From Ovoidimarina sp963698645 (GTDB taxonomy: Bacteria > Pseudomonadota > Alphaproteobacteria > Rhodobacterales > Rhodobacteraceae): a stretch of DNA of 64,000 nt. Location of the stretch: contig CAVORP010000003.1 of the NCBI GenBank assembly GCA_963698645.1, positions 372,001-436,000 of the forward strand, given 5' to 3'. The notes under the pieces are model-generated. The model was not told where the DNA came from. It searched no databases and was given only the letters and a program-made list of their open reading frames with translations. A program made the translations under genes and the position numbers. Positions 29,108 to 38,698 of the stretch are shown one piece after another. The stretch's first letter is position 1; each line of letters opens with the position of its first letter.

Positions 29108-30023
29108 ATGTCGAGCAGGGCATACCCCAAGGTTGCGGTTCTGATGGGCGGACCCTCGGCAGAGCGCGAGGTGTCCTTGTCGTCGGGGCGCGAATGTGCA
29201 GCGGCCTTGCGGGCGACGGGCTATGAAGTTGTGGAACTGGACGCGGGCGCCGATCTGGCGCAGCGTCTTTCTGCGCTTGCCCCCGATGTGGCCTTCAACG
29301 CGCTCCATGGCCGCTGGGGCGAAGACGGCTGTGTCCAGGGCCTCCTCGAATGGCTTCGCATCCCCTATACTCATTCCGGCGTCCTCGCTTCTGCCCTCGC
29401 CATGGACAAGGCCCGCGCAAAGAATATCTTTCGCAGCGTTGGACTTCCGGTTGTCGACAGCCTGCTGGCCCCACGCGAGGCGATTGCCGCCGCGCATCTG
29501 ATGGCGCCGCCCTATGTCGTCAAGCCCAATAACGAGGGCTCGTTCGGTGGGGATCTACATCGTGCATGAAAGCGCGAACGGTCCGCCGAAACTGTCCGAG
29601 AACCTGCCAGCGACGCTGATGGTCGAGACCTATGCCCCGGGTCGCGAGCTTACCACGACGGTGATGGGCGACCGCGCGCTCGGAGTTACCGATATCATCA
29701 CCGAGGGCTGGTACGACTACGACGCAAAGTATCGCCCGGGCGGATCGCGCCATGAGGTTCCTGCCGATATTCCCGAAGAGATCGCGGCCCTGTGCAATGA
29801 CTATGCCCTGAAGGCGCATACGGCGCTGGGATGTCGCGGTGTCAGCCGCACCGATTTCCGCTGGGACGAGACCCGCGGTGCCGCTGGCCTGATCCTGCTC
29901 GAAACCAATACGCAGCCGGGGATGACGCCGACCTCGCTTGTGCCTGAACAGGCCGCGTATCACGGGATTGATTTCCCCGCGCTGTGCCGTTGGATCGTGG
30001 AGGACGCGTCATGCGACCGATAG
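29108..30023 (+). CDS. ddl: D-alanine:D-alanine ligase, one frame break
   Basis: ATP-grasp ligase supplying D-Ala-D-Ala for MurF. It starts MSSRAYPKVAVLMGGPSAER, with EVSLSSGR and ALHGRWGEDGCVQGLLEWL near residue 62. At about 29548 an extra T (CTCGTTCGG) breaks VKPNNEGSSVGIYIV, the nucleotide-binding loop. The frame then continues with LMVETYAPGRELTTTVMGD, GCRGVSRTDFRWDE, and ILLETNTQPGMTPTSLVPEQ, the magnesium-binding end. Corrected length is about 305. Its tail overlaps ftsQ by 13 bp. Confidence 0.94.
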
Positions 30024-30886
30024 GCCGGTTCCGCGATCCCGCGCCGTCGCGTTGGGCCTATCGTTTGCACCGGCTGATGCTGACGCCGGGATTCCGGCTT
30101 TTCCTTCGGGCCGGGATTCCGATGCTTTGCGTCTTTGGCCTGACCTCGTGGTATCTCGCCGATCAGGACCGGCGGGCGATGCTGATGAACTATGCTGCGG
30201 ATCTTCGGCTGCAGATCGAGCAACGGCCCGAGTTCATGGTCAAACTCATGGCAATCGAAGGCGCATCGGAAGAAGTCGCTGAAGACCTGCGCGAGATCAT
30301 CCCGATCGATTTTCCAATCTCGTCCTTCGATCTGGAGCTTGAGCACATCCGTGCGCGTGCGGAGGAAATCGACGCCGTTGCCAGCGCCGCCGTGAGGATC
30401 AAGCCCGGGGGTGTTCTGGCGGTGACGGTGATCGAACGCGAACCTTCGGTTGTCTGGCGGGGCCGCGACGGGCTTGAGCTTCTGGATGCCGAAGGACATC
30501 GGGTATCGTCGCTGGAGAGCCGGGCGGAACGTCCGGATCTGCCGCTACTGGCCGGTGACGGGGCGGAGGCGGCCGTTCCGGAAGCCTTGGCACTACTCGA
30601 GGTTGCCGATCTGATCAGCCCCAGGATCCGCGGGCTTCTTCGTGTGGGAGAGCGGCGCTGGGATGTGGTCCTCGACCGTGATCAGCGGATCCTTCTGCCA
30701 GAAGGAAACGCTGTCTCTGCACTTGAGCGCGTGATCGGTCTGGATCAGGTCAGGGACCTTCTGGCCCGCGATATCGCGGTAATCGATATGCGAAACCCCG
30801 ATCGCCCGACCCTGCGGATGACGGCGGATGCCGCCGAGACCTTCCGAGACATCAGCAAGACTATGTGGGAGCCCGCGTCACGATGA
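30011..30886 (+). CDS. ftsQ: cell division protein FtsQ
   Basis: Bitopic divisome protein of 291 residues. It has a basic cytoplasmic N-terminus, one membrane helix at about residues 33-50 (FLRAGIPMLCVFGLTSWYL), then the periplasmic POTRA domain beginning FMVKLMAIEGASEEVAEDL near 77 and the beta domain with VIEREPSVVWR near 140 and GNAVSALERVIGLDQV near 235. It connects FtsA/FtsZ with FtsW/FtsI through FtsL/FtsB. The start at 30011 (MRPIGRF) is preferred to 29984. It overlaps ftsA by ATGA. Confidence 0.93.
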   Translation: MRPIGRFRDPAPSRWAYRLHRLMLTPGFRLFLRAGIPMLCVFGLTSWYLADQDRRAMLMNYAADLRLQIEQRPEFMVKLMAIEGASEEVAEDLREIIPIDFPISSFDLELEHIRARAEEIDAVASAAVRIKPGGVLAVTVIEREPSVVWRGRDGLELLDAEGHRVSSLESRAERPDLPLLAGDGAEAAVPEALALLEVADLISPRIRGLLRVGERRWDVVLDRDQRILLPEGNAVSALERVIGLDQVRDLLARDIAVIDMRNPDRPTLRMTADAAETFRDISKTMWEPASR

Positions 30887-32217
30887 CCGATCTTTATCAA
30901 AGCCAACGAACCATGCGGGCGATGCGGCGCGCGGCCCTGCAACGCGGCGTGGTGGCCGTTCTGGATATCGGCACATCGAAGATCGCTTGCCTGATCCTGC
31001 GTTTTGATGGTCCGGACCGCCTGCTTCTGACCGAGGGTGTTGGGTCGCTTGCCGGGCAATCTTCGTTCCGGGTGATCGGTGCGGCGACGACCCGAGCCCG
31101 CGGGATCCGGATCGGCGAAATCGACACGATGCCCGAGACCGAGCGCGCGATCCGCACCGCCGTCCAGGCCGCACAGAAGATGGCCATGGTTCGGGTCGAT
31201 CATGCCATCGTCTGCATGTCTGGCGGTCAGCCGCGTTCCTACGGACTTGCTGGCGAGACCGAGATCGAGGCCGACCACGTGACCGAGGCAGATGTGGCCC
31301 GTGTGCTTGCGGCCTGCGATGTGCCGGATTACGGGCATGGGCGCGAGGTCCTGCATGCGCAGCCAGTGAACTTTGCGCTCGATCACCGGACCGGCATGGC
31401 GGATCCTCGAGGCCAGATCGGCAACAAACTCGCCTGCGACATGCATATGCTGACCGTCGACACGGCGCTTATCCAGAACCTGCTCTATTGTATCAAGCGC
31501 TGCGATCTGGAACTCGCCGGGCTTGCCTCATCTGCCTATGTCTCGGGAATTTCCAGCCTCGTCGAGGACGAGCAGGAACTGGGCGCGGCCTGCATCGACA
31601 TGGGCGGCGGAACGACCGGCATTTCGATCTTCATGAAAAAGCACATGATCTTTGCCGATGCCGTGCGCCTGGGCGGGGATCATGTGACACTGGATATCTC
31701 GAAAGGGTTGCAGATTCCCCTTTCCGTCGCCGAACGGATCAAGACCTTTCATGGCGGGGTTGTCGCGACGGGTATGGATGACCGCGACATGATCGAACTG
31801 GGCGGCGATACCGGCGATTGGGATCATGATCGGCGCACGGTCAGCCGGGCCGAGCTTATCGGGATCATCCGTCCGCGGATGGAGGAGTTGTTGGAAGACG
31901 CCCGCGAACGGCTTGATGCGGCCGGGTTCGACCACCTTCCCAGCCAGCAGATCGTTCTGACCGGCGGCGCAAGCCAGATGCCGGGCCTGGATGTGCTGGC
32001 ACCCAAGATCCTTGGCCAGCAGGTTCGGATCGGCCGCCCCATGCGGGTTCATGGATTGCCGCAGGCGGCGACGGGGGCCGCATTCTCGTCAGCCGTGGGC
32101 CTTTGCCTTTTTGCCGCGAACCCTCAGGACGAATGGTGGGATTTCGAAATTCCGGCCGACCGCTATCCGACGCGCTCGCTGAAGCGCGCTGTGAAGTGGT
32201 TCAAGGACAATTGGTAG
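30883..32217 (+). CDS. ftsA: cell division protein FtsA
   Basis: Actin-like ATPase that tethers FtsZ to the membrane; 444 residues, intact. Phosphate-1 motif VAVLDIGTSKIACLIL lies near residue 24, the 1C/SHS2 region GIRIGEIDTMPETERAI near 73, phosphate-2 CIDMGGGTTGISIF near 238 and the adenosine motif VLTGGASQMPGLDVL near 363. The C-terminal amphipathic helix RSLKRAVKWFKDNW would insert into the membrane. The actual start may be the GTG-less ATG at 30883, four bases inside ftsQ. Confidence 0.96.
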   Translation: MTDLYQSQRTMRAMRRAALQRGVVAVLDIGTSKIACLILRFDGPDRLLLTEGVGSLAGQSSFRVIGAATTRARGIRIGEIDTMPETERAIRTAVQAAQKMAMVRVDHAIVCMSGGQPRSYGLAGETEIEADHVTEADVARVLAACDVPDYGHGREVLHAQPVNFALDHRTGMADPRGQIGNKLACDMHMLTVDTALIQNLLYCIKRCDLELAGLASSAYVSGISSLVEDEQELGAACIDMGGGTTGISIFMKKHMIFADAVRLGGDHVTLDISKGLQIPLSVAERIKTFHGGVVATGMDDRDMIELGGDTGDWDHDRRTVSRAELIGIIRPRMEELLEDARERLDAAGFDHLPSQQIVLTGGASQMPGLDVLAPKILGQQVRIGRPMRVHGLPQAATGAAFSSAVGLCLFAANPQDEWWDFEIPADRYPTRSLKRAVKWFKDNW

Positions 32218-32633
32218 CACCCGCTTGCCGCGCCGGCAGGTCCCTGCCCGGCGACCAGATTTCGGGCGACGGATGAAAGCAAATCTGCTAAGTTATCCAC
32301 AAGGTCCGGAACAGGACATAGGCAGGCAGAGCAGTCGCCTTAAAATTGTATCGAACACCGGCGTTCGCGGGTCATTCCCTGCGATTCAGCTGATCCGTAC
32401 GTGAAGTCCTTGTGCTATGTCATTGGTCATGCGCAATATCTTGCCATGAATTCAAGATAAGGGTGATTTCGACAAAAAAATGCCATATTTTGTGGTTCTA
32501 GCGCGATTTTCGAGTGACCTCAGGGCCGGTTAACAGTAGTGTGGCGACCAAATAACGACATTCGCCCGGGACAGGGCGCAACGAGTTCCAGCCCGCCGGG
32601 GGTGGAGCGGAAAACGGACAGGCGGATTGATCC
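32218..32633 (+). promoter_or_regulatory. ftsZ upstream regulatory region
   Basis: 416 bp without a gene. It contains a perfect DnaA box (32293-32301), a GANTC methylation site (GATTC, about 32381) and an AT-rich stretch at 32430-32510. A GGTTAACAG sequence lies near 32527. A long GC-rich 5' leader follows to the ATG at 32634. Such elements are expected of a cell-cycle-controlled alphaproteobacterial ftsZ promoter, but no exact -35/-10 pair stands out. Confidence 0.5.
32293..32301 (+). promoter_or_regulatory. consensus DnaA box upstream of ftsZ
   Basis: TTATCCACA, a nine-of-nine match to the DnaA consensus, 333 bp upstream of the ftsZ start. In Caulobacter DnaA acts as a transcription factor for ftsZ, so a functional site is plausible. 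Confidence 0.6.
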
Positions 32634-34184
32634 ATGACTTTGAATTTGATGATGCCCCAGAGTAACGACCTGAAGCCGCGGATTACTGTATTCGGGGTTG
32701 GTGGGGCAGGCGGCAACGCCGTGAACAACATGATCGAGAAGGAACTCGACGGGGTCGAGTTCGTCGTTGCAAACACCGACGCGCAGGCGCTTGCCCAATC
32801 CGCCGCAAGCAGTCGCATCCAGATGGGCGTGAAGGTCACCGAGGGTCTCGGAGCCGGAGCGCGCCCGTCGGTTGGCGCCGCCGCCGCGGAAGAGACGATC
32901 GAGGAGATCGTCGATCACCTTGCCGGTGCGCATATGTGCTTCATCACCGCGGGCATGGGCGGCGGAACAGGCACGGGAGCCGCTCCGATCATCGCCCAGG
33001 CGGCCCGCGAACTTGGCGTCCTGACCGTGGGTGTCGTGACCAAGCCATTCCAGTTCGAAGGCGCAAAACGCATGCGCCAGGCCGAAGAAGGTGTTGAAAT
33101 CCTTCAGAAGATGGTCGACACGCTGATCATCATTCCGAACCAGAACCTGTTCCGCCTTGCCAATGAAAAGACGACCTTCACCGAGGCCTTTTCGATGGCG
33201 GACGATGTTCTTTACCAGGGCGTGAAGGGCGTGACGGACCTTATGGTGCGCCCCGGTCTGATCAACCTCGACTTTGCCGATGTCCGCGCCGTCATGGACG
33301 AAATGGGCAAGGCGATGATGGGGACGGGTGAGGCCGAAGGCGAGGATCGCGCGATCCAGGCTGCGGAAAAGGCAATCGCCAACCCGCTGCTGGACGAGAT
33401 CAGCCTGAAGGGCGCGAAGGGCGTCCTGATCAATATCACCGGTGGCACCGATCTGACCCTCTTCGAACTGGACGAAGCCGCGAACCGCATCCGCGAGGAA
33501 GTGGATCCCGATGCGAACATCATCGTCGGATCGACGCTCGACACGGCCATGGGCGGCGCGATGCGTGTCAGCGTCGTGGCCACCGGGATCGACGCTTCGG
33601 TATCGGCGCATGATAACCCAGTGCCGCGCCGCTCGATGGCTGAGCCGCTGACCCAGACGCCTGCTATCGAGGTTTCCGAGGAACCTGAGCAGGTTGCCTA
33701 CGAAGAGGTACAAGAAGTCGTCGCAGAGGCACCGGAAGAGCCGTCGTTCTTTGACACGCCGGCTCAGCAGCCGAGACAGGAGGCAGAGCCGGAATCCACC
33801 TTCTTCCGGTCGCGGCGTCCGATGGACGAGGATGAACTTCCTGAACCCGCCTACAACGCCGCCGCTCAGCGCGGCATGCCGTCACCCGAGGCCATGGCCC
33901 GTTTGCAGGCGGCGGTCCGAAAGTCGCCGACGACAGAAACCACGCAGCGCGTCGCCGCCGATCCGCGCCCGCAGCACGCTGCGGCACCGGTCGCCGATCG
34001 CCCGCGGTTTGGCATCAATTCGCTGATCAACCGCATGACCGGACACAATGGCGAAGGCGCAGAACGACCGGTGCAACAGGTTCGTAGGCAGCCTCCGGTT
34101 CAGGCCGAACCGGATGAGCCGGAGCTGTCGGCAGACGATGAGAGAATCGAGATTCCGGCGTTCCTGCGGCGTCAGGCCAACTGA
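32634..34184 (+). CDS. ftsZ: cell division protein FtsZ
   Basis: Tubulin-like GTPase forming the division ring; 516 residues, intact. GTP-binding elements: VFGVGGAGGNAVNNM near residue 19, NTDAQAL near 44, the tubulin signature GMGGGTGTGAAP near 104, and the T7 synergy loop NLDFADVRAVM near 208. The globular domain ends about 320 and is followed by a long acidic/proline-rich linker. The C-terminal end DDERIEIPAFLRRQAN contains the conserved IPAFLRRQ peptide that binds FtsA and other partners. Length is typical of the long-linker alphaproteobacterial form. It is separated from ftsA by 416 bp and should have its own promoter. Confidence 0.98.
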   Translation: MTLNLMMPQSNDLKPRITVFGVGGAGGNAVNNMIEKELDGVEFVVANTDAQALAQSAASSRIQMGVKVTEGLGAGARPSVGAAAAEETIEEIVDHLAGAHMCFITAGMGGGTGTGAAPIIAQAARELGVLTVGVVTKPFQFEGAKRMRQAEEGVEILQKMVDTLIIIPNQNLFRLANEKTTFTEAFSMADDVLYQGVKGVTDLMVRPGLINLDFADVRAVMDEMGKAMMGTGEAEGEDRAIQAAEKAIANPLLDEISLKGAKGVLINITGGTDLTLFELDEAANRIREEVDPDANIIVGSTLDTAMGGAMRVSVVATGIDASVSAHDNPVPRRSMAEPLTQTPAIEVSEEPEQVAYEEVQEVVAEAPEEPSFFDTPAQQPRQEAEPESTFFRSRRPMDEDELPEPAYNAAAQRGMPSPEAMARLQAAVRKSPTTETTQRVAADPRPQHAAAPVADRPRFGINSLINRMTGHNGEGAERPVQQVRRQPPVQAEPDEPELSADDERIEIPAFLRRQAN

Positions 34185-34204
34185 ACCACCTCACAATTCT
34201 GTTT

Positions 34205-34260
34205 CAAGGGGCTGGCGAAAGCTGGCCCTTTTCCTTTGTTTTCAGGGCCTTCAAGCCCTG
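34205..34260 (+). terminator. two hairpins downstream of ftsZ
   Basis: CAAGGGGC-tggcgaaagctg-GCCCTTTTCC at about 34205-34232 is a likely intrinsic terminator, followed by CAGGGC-cttcaa-GCCCTG (34243-34260). Together they should end the ftsZ transcript before lpxC. Confidence 0.6.
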
Positions 34261-34262
34261 CC

Positions 34263-34271
34263 TGTGGATAA
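34263..34271 (-). promoter_or_regulatory. consensus DnaA box between ftsZ and lpxC
   Basis: TGTGGATAA, the exact reverse complement of TTATCCACA, 140 bp before lpxC. With the box upstream of ftsZ it brackets the ftsZ gene in inverted orientation. Confidence 0.5.
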
Positions 34272-34410
34272 GTGGCAGTTTTCTGCCGATCGCCGTTTAC
34301 GATGTTTCAGCACGTTACAAAGATTGAGTTGAGGTTTTTGACCCTGCCTCCTACTTCACATCTAGCTTCATCACGCCGAATGCGTGAACCAAAAGAGAGC
34401 GGGGCAATTC

Positions 34411-35334
34411 GTGCAGTCGACCTTGAAATCAGCGATCCGTTTCGACGGCATCGGCCTTCATACCGGGCAAAAGGTGCGTATGGTTTTGCGTCCCGCATCG
34501 GCGGAGTATGGAATCTGGTTCCGCCGGACTGATATTCACGACCGTGACCCGATGATACCGGCCCGCTGGGACGCGGTGTCTTCGGCCACCCTATGCACGA
34601 AGGTCACGAATGCCGACGGTGTTTCGGTTTCCACCATTGAACATGTGATGGCGGCGATTGCCGGCACCGGTCTGTCAAATGTCGTGGTCGAGATCGACGG
34701 GCCCGAGCTTCCCATCGTGGATGGAAGCGCCGCGCCGTTTGTTTCGGCGATCCTTTCGCGCGGCCTGGTCCGTTTGTCGTCGCCGATCCGCGCTCTGGAA
34801 GTTCTGGACCGGATCGAGGTGCGCAACGGCCCGGCCTATGCCCGTCTCGATCCATCAGACACGCTTGAAATCGACTTCAAGATCGAATTCGACGATATGG
34901 CCATCGGCCGCCAGGAAAAGCACCTGAACATGGCGAACGGCGCCTTCGTGCACGAGTTGTGCGACAGCCGCACCTTCTGCCGCAACGAGGACGTGGCGGA
35001 CATGCGCGCCCGAGGTCTCGCGAGGGGCGGTAATTTCGACAATGCGGTGGTCGTCGAGGGCGGCAAGGTACTGACCCCCGGCGGTTTCCGCCACTCGGAT
35101 GAAGCTGTACGGCACAAGATGCTTGATGCGCTTGGCGATCTTGCCCTTGCGGGCTGTCCGCTTCTGGCCCGGTATTCCGGCTTCCGCGCCGGTCATGCGA
35201 TGACCAACGCAGTTCTGCGGGCCTTGTTCGCGCGGCCCGAGGCGTTTCGGATGGTCGAGTGTGACGCGGCGCAGCTTGCCCGTCTGCCTGGTGCAGGCGT
35301 GACGCTGAGTGATGCACCAGCGATTGCAGCCTGA
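34411..35334 (+). CDS. lpxC: UDP-3-O-acyl-N-acetylglucosamine deacetylase
   Basis: Zinc amidase for the committed step of lipid A synthesis; 307 residues. The N-terminus reads QSTLKSAIRFDGIGLHTGQK. Zinc ligands lie in STIEHVMAAIAGTGLSN (His near 80) and in KMLDALGDLALAG (His/Asp region near 237), with SGFRAGHAMTNAVLRALFA carrying the catalytic His near 263. I choose the GTG at 34411, which gives the usual N-terminus; the upstream GTG at 34384 would add nine residues. A GAGCGGGG ribosome-binding sequence precedes it. Confidence 0.95.
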   Translation: MQSTLKSAIRFDGIGLHTGQKVRMVLRPASAEYGIWFRRTDIHDRDPMIPARWDAVSSATLCTKVTNADGVSVSTIEHVMAAIAGTGLSNVVVEIDGPELPIVDGSAAPFVSAILSRGLVRLSSPIRALEVLDRIEVRNGPAYARLDPSDTLEIDFKIEFDDMAIGRQEKHLNMANGAFVHELCDSRTFCRNEDVADMRARGLARGGNFDNAVVVEGGKVLTPGGFRHSDEAVRHKMLDALGDLALAGCPLLARYSGFRAGHAMTNAVLRALFARPEAFRMVECDAAQLARLPGAGVTLSDAPAIAA

Positions 35335-35428
35335 CACACAATCCAGTAACTCTCGGGAAGATCGTTTTGCACGGGAATTTTCTGTGCTAGGGCTGATCCG
35401 TGGGTCTGGGAACTGTTGAAAGAGCGGT

Positions 35429-36265
35429 GTGGTGACGGGATTTCGACCATCGGCAATCTTGGTCTTTGCGCTCGTGGCGCTGTCTGCCTGTGGCGGCCGA
35501 TTTGCCACGCGCGAACAACCGCTTGAGACGTTCTCGGCGGAGGAAATCTATCGGCGAGGCGAATTCGAACTGAACGATCAGGAATATGAGGACGCCGCCC
35601 GCTATTTCGGTGAGGTCGAGCGTCTTTACCCATATTCCGAGTGGGCAAAGCGTGCCCTTATCATGCAGGCCTTTGCCTATCACCGCGACCGGGACTATGA
35701 GAACAGCCGCGCCGCTGCGCAGCGCTATATCGATTTCTTTCCGGCGGATGAGGATGCGGCCTATGCGCAGTATCTCATGGCGCTCAGCTACTACGACCAG
35801 ATCGACGATGTGGGCCGCGACCAGGGACTGACTTTCCAGGCTCTGCAATCGCTACGCACCGTGATTGAACGCTATCCCGACAGCGAATATGCGCGCTCGT
35901 CGATCCTGAAGTTCGATCTGGCCTTCGACCATCTCGCGGCGAAAGAGATGGAAGTCGGTCGGTATTACCTCAAGCGCGGTAACTACGTGGCGGCGATCAA
36001 CCGGTTCCGTGTCGTGGTCGAAGACTTCCAGACCACGACCCAGACTCCCGAGGCGCTCCACCGGCTTGTCGAAAGCTATCTGTCGCTTGGCCTGACTGGC
36101 GAGGCCCAGACTGCTGCAGCTATTCTGGGGTACAACTTCCGGTCCAGCGAATGGTATCAGGACAGCTATGCGCTTCTCTCTGCTCAGGGGCTTCAGCCGG
36201 AAGCAGGAAGAGAGGGTTGGCTGGCGCGGATCTATCGGCAGACCGTTAAAGGCGAGTGGCTCTGA
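35429..36265 (+). CDS. bamD: outer membrane assembly lipoprotein BamD
   Basis: Essential lipoprotein of the BAM complex. It has a short signal peptide ending in the lipobox LSAC (residues 18-21), then a series of TPR-like helices: YRRGEFELNDQEYEDAARYF, EVERLYPYSEWAKRALIM, YENSRAAAQRYIDFFPADED and AIDRF-like AAINRFRVVVEDFQ, as in ComL/YfiO. The C-terminal end (AGREGWLARIYRQTVKGEWL) is of the family type. It starts with GTG GTG. Nineteen bases separate it from recN. Confidence 0.93.
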   Translation: MVTGFRPSAILVFALVALSACGGRFATREQPLETFSAEEIYRRGEFELNDQEYEDAARYFGEVERLYPYSEWAKRALIMQAFAYHRDRDYENSRAAAQRYIDFFPADEDAAYAQYLMALSYYDQIDDVGRDQGLTFQALQSLRTVIERYPDSEYARSSILKFDLAFDHLAAKEMEVGRYYLKRGNYVAAINRFRVVVEDFQTTTQTPEALHRLVESYLSLGLTGEAQTAAAILGYNFRSSEWYQDSYALLSAQGLQPEAGREGWLARIYRQTVKGEWL

Positions 36266-36284
36266 TCAGGGAGCGGGCACGTCG

Positions 36285-37937
36285 GTGCTGACACATCTCG
36301 AAATCCACGATCTGTTGATCATCGACCAATTGGAACTGGCTTTTCAGCCGGGATTGAACGTGCTGACAGGTGAGACGGGCGCGGGAAAATCCATTCTCCT
36401 CGATTCCCTTGGTTTCGTGCTCGGCTGGCGCGGGCGGGCGGAACTGGTTCGCGTCGGGGCGGCGCAGGGCGAGGTGACCGCCGTGTTCGATCTGGCGGGC
36501 GATCATCCGGCCCAAGCGGTTCTCGAAGATGCCGGTTTGCCGGCGTCCGAAGAGCTGATACTGCGCCGTGTGAACACCGCCGACGGGCGCAAGACCGCAT
36601 GGGTCAATGATCGTCGCGTTTCGGGGGAGGTGTTGCGGGCGCTGTCGGATACGCTGGTCGAGCTTCATGGCCAGCATGATGACAAGGGTCTGCTCAATGC
36701 CTCGGGCCACCGCGCGCTTCTGGATGATTTTGGCGGCTATTCCAATCTGTTATCTGCCGTGCGCGCGGCTTGGACGGCCTGTGCAAGAGCCCGGAAATCG
36801 CTGGTCGCGGCCGAGGCACGGGTGGCGGATCTCCGGGCAGAGGAGGATTTCCTTCGTCACGCGGTCAAGGAACTCGACGATCTTGCGCCCGAACCCGGGG
36901 AGGAGGCCGCGCTGGATGCCCGCCGCCGACTCATGCAGAGCGCGGAGCGCATTCGCGAAGATGTGGCAAAGGCATATGAGGCCTTGGGCCTGAACGGCGC
37001 CGAGGGGCTATTGGGCGATGCTTGTCGCTGGCTCGAAGGTGTGGCGGACCGTGCCGAGGGCGCGCTTGACGGTGCAATCGACGCAATCGGACGCGCACAG
37101 GTGGAATTGGGTGAGGCGCAGGATGGCGTCATGCGCGCGATCGAGGCGATGGCCTTTGACGAGTCCGATCTCGAGCGGACGGAGGAGCGGCTTTTCGCGA
37201 TCCGGGCGCTGGCGCGCAAGCATGGCGTTCTTGCCGACGATCTGAGCGGCTTTGCCGAGCAGTTGCGGGCGCGTCTGCAGGCGCTTGACGCGGGCGATGC
37301 AGACCTGTCCCGGCTTGGTGTGGAGTTGAAAGAGGCGCAGGCCGGCTACGACGCGGCGGCGCAGGTACTGAGCGATGCCCGCAATGCGGCGGCGGCCCGT
37401 CTTGATACGGCGATGGCAAAGGAGCTGGCCCCACTGAAAATGGAGCGCGCCCTGTTCAACACCGAGATCGGCCGCGCCGACCCAGGTCCGGAGGGCGTCG
37501 ATGCGGTGACCTTTACCGTAGCCACCAATCCCGGAGCACCTGCAGGCCCCCTGTCGAAGATCGCCTCGGGTGGTGAGTTGAGCCGCTTTCTGCTGGCTCT
37601 CAAGGTCTGTCTGACGGCGGGGACGCAGGGGCTGACCATGATTTTTGACGAAATCGACCGGGGAGTTGGCGGTGCAACCGCCGATGCCGTGGGCCGCCGA
37701 CTGTCATCGCTTTCGGATGGAACTCAGGTCCTTGTCGTCACTCATTCCCCGCAAGTTGCGGCACTCGGAGCACATCATTGGCGGGTCGAGAAGTCTATTT
37801 CGAATGATATCACGACGAGCCGTGTCGTTCGGCTTGATTCCAAGGAGCGTGTGGACGAGATCGCCCGAATGCTCGCGGGCGATACTGTGACCGAAGAGGC
37901 GCGGGGCGCAGCGCGCGCGCTTCTCTCGGCTGTTTGA
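36285..37937 (+). CDS. recN: DNA repair protein RecN
   Basis: SMC-like ATPase for double-strand-break repair; 550 residues, intact. It has an ABC head half with Walker A GETGAGKSILLDSLGF near residue 31, a long coiled coil (about 150-370) interrupted by EDFLRHAVKELDDL, then the signature KIASGGELSRFLLALK near 425, Walker B TMIFDEIDRGVGG near 452 and the H-loop VVTHSPQVAALG near 484. The GTG at 36285 gives the standard N-terminus LTHLEIHDLLIIDQLELAF. It probably is cotranscribed with bamD. Confidence 0.95.
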   Translation: MLTHLEIHDLLIIDQLELAFQPGLNVLTGETGAGKSILLDSLGFVLGWRGRAELVRVGAAQGEVTAVFDLAGDHPAQAVLEDAGLPASEELILRRVNTADGRKTAWVNDRRVSGEVLRALSDTLVELHGQHDDKGLLNASGHRALLDDFGGYSNLLSAVRAAWTACARARKSLVAAEARVADLRAEEDFLRHAVKELDDLAPEPGEEAALDARRRLMQSAERIREDVAKAYEALGLNGAEGLLGDACRWLEGVADRAEGALDGAIDAIGRAQVELGEAQDGVMRAIEAMAFDESDLERTEERLFAIRALARKHGVLADDLSGFAEQLRARLQALDAGDADLSRLGVELKEAQAGYDAAAQVLSDARNAAAARLDTAMAKELAPLKMERALFNTEIGRADPGPEGVDAVTFTVATNPGAPAGPLSKIASGGELSRFLLALKVCLTAGTQGLTMIFDEIDRGVGGATADAVGRRLSSLSDGTQVLVVTHSPQVAALGAHHWRVEKSISNDITTSRVVRLDSKERVDEIARMLAGDTVTEEARGAARALLSAV

Positions 37938-37947
37938 GACCGAGGGC

Positions 37948-38676
37948 CTAATCGCCCAGTTTCCCTTGCCGTCCCAGCAGATGCACGAGCCGGATGAAAT
38001 TCTGTGCCGAGATATCCATCTGACCATCGATTTCCGCGCCGATCCGTCCCCCGCCGATATCGCGAAAGCCGCCGCCGGTGATCCTAGCGTCGAACGCCTG
38101 GAATTCGTCGGGCATGTCTATGCAATTGTCATCGTCCCGAAGTGCCGCATCAAGCCGGGTTTCAAGATCGCCGTTCAGGCGGCCGGTGAATCCGGTGAGG
38201 TTCATCAGCGCCCCAGTAAGCCCGTCGGGCTGCAGGTCGGTCGAAACGACGCGCATCACGAGGCAGCCGTCTTCGATCTGGCCACCCAGAACAGTCTCGA
38301 CCCGCGCCGTCTGGCGCAGCATCTCGGCCCCGCGTTCGCCATCGGTGCAGAGCCAGCGATAAGCCTGGAGCTGGCCCACAAGCTTGATACGTGTCTCCTC
38401 GGCGCTCACATCGGTTACGGCAATCGACGTTCGCTTGTCGCACTCGTTCTCGATATGTCGGGACAGGATCGCGGGCAGCACATCCTGAATGCGGCCCAGA
38501 TCCCCGGTGATCTTGATCCGAAGGTCGGTTTCACTGACCGCAGCCATGGACACTTCCATGGGAATGCGTACCCGCACTCCTTCGATCTCTGTTTCTTCAA
38601 CAAAGCGTACCGGGTCAGCGGTGGCCGATCCCGCAAGAAGGACGGCAAAAAGCAGCACGCGTATCATGGGTTTCAC
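37948..38676 (-). CDS. exported conserved hypothetical protein
   Basis: 242 residues with a clear Sec signal peptide (MIRVLLFAVLLAGSATA from the second Met; cleavage after ATA), so it should be periplasmic. The mature part alternates beta-strand-like segments, has four cysteines (in NECDKR, WLCTDG, DGCLVM and DDNCIDM) that could form two disulfides, and a glycine-rich GGGFRDIGGGRIGAEIDG near the C-terminus. I do not recognise the family. It is convergent with recN (10-bp gap) and lies directly downstream of the MFS gene (22 bp), so it is probably cotranscribed with that transporter. Confidence 0.7.
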   Translation of the reverse strand: MKPMIRVLLFAVLLAGSATADPVRFVEETEIEGVRVRIPMEVSMAAVSETDLRIKITGDLGRIQDVLPAILSRHIENECDKRTSIAVTDVSAEETRIKLVGQLQAYRWLCTDGERGAEMLRQTARVETVLGGQIEDGCLVMRVVSTDLQPDGLTGALMNLTGFTGRLNGDLETRLDAALRDDDNCIDMPDEFQAFDARITGGGFRDIGGGRIGAEIDGQMDISAQNFIRLVHLLGRQGKLGD

Positions 38677-38698
38677 TTAAGCCGCCCACAGGCCGCAT

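Noticed and set aside
15690..30000. Programmed +1 frameshifting in the division genes
   Set aside because: The sites share no common slippery motif or stop-codon context and also occur in unrelated genes; insertion-type sequencing error is simpler.
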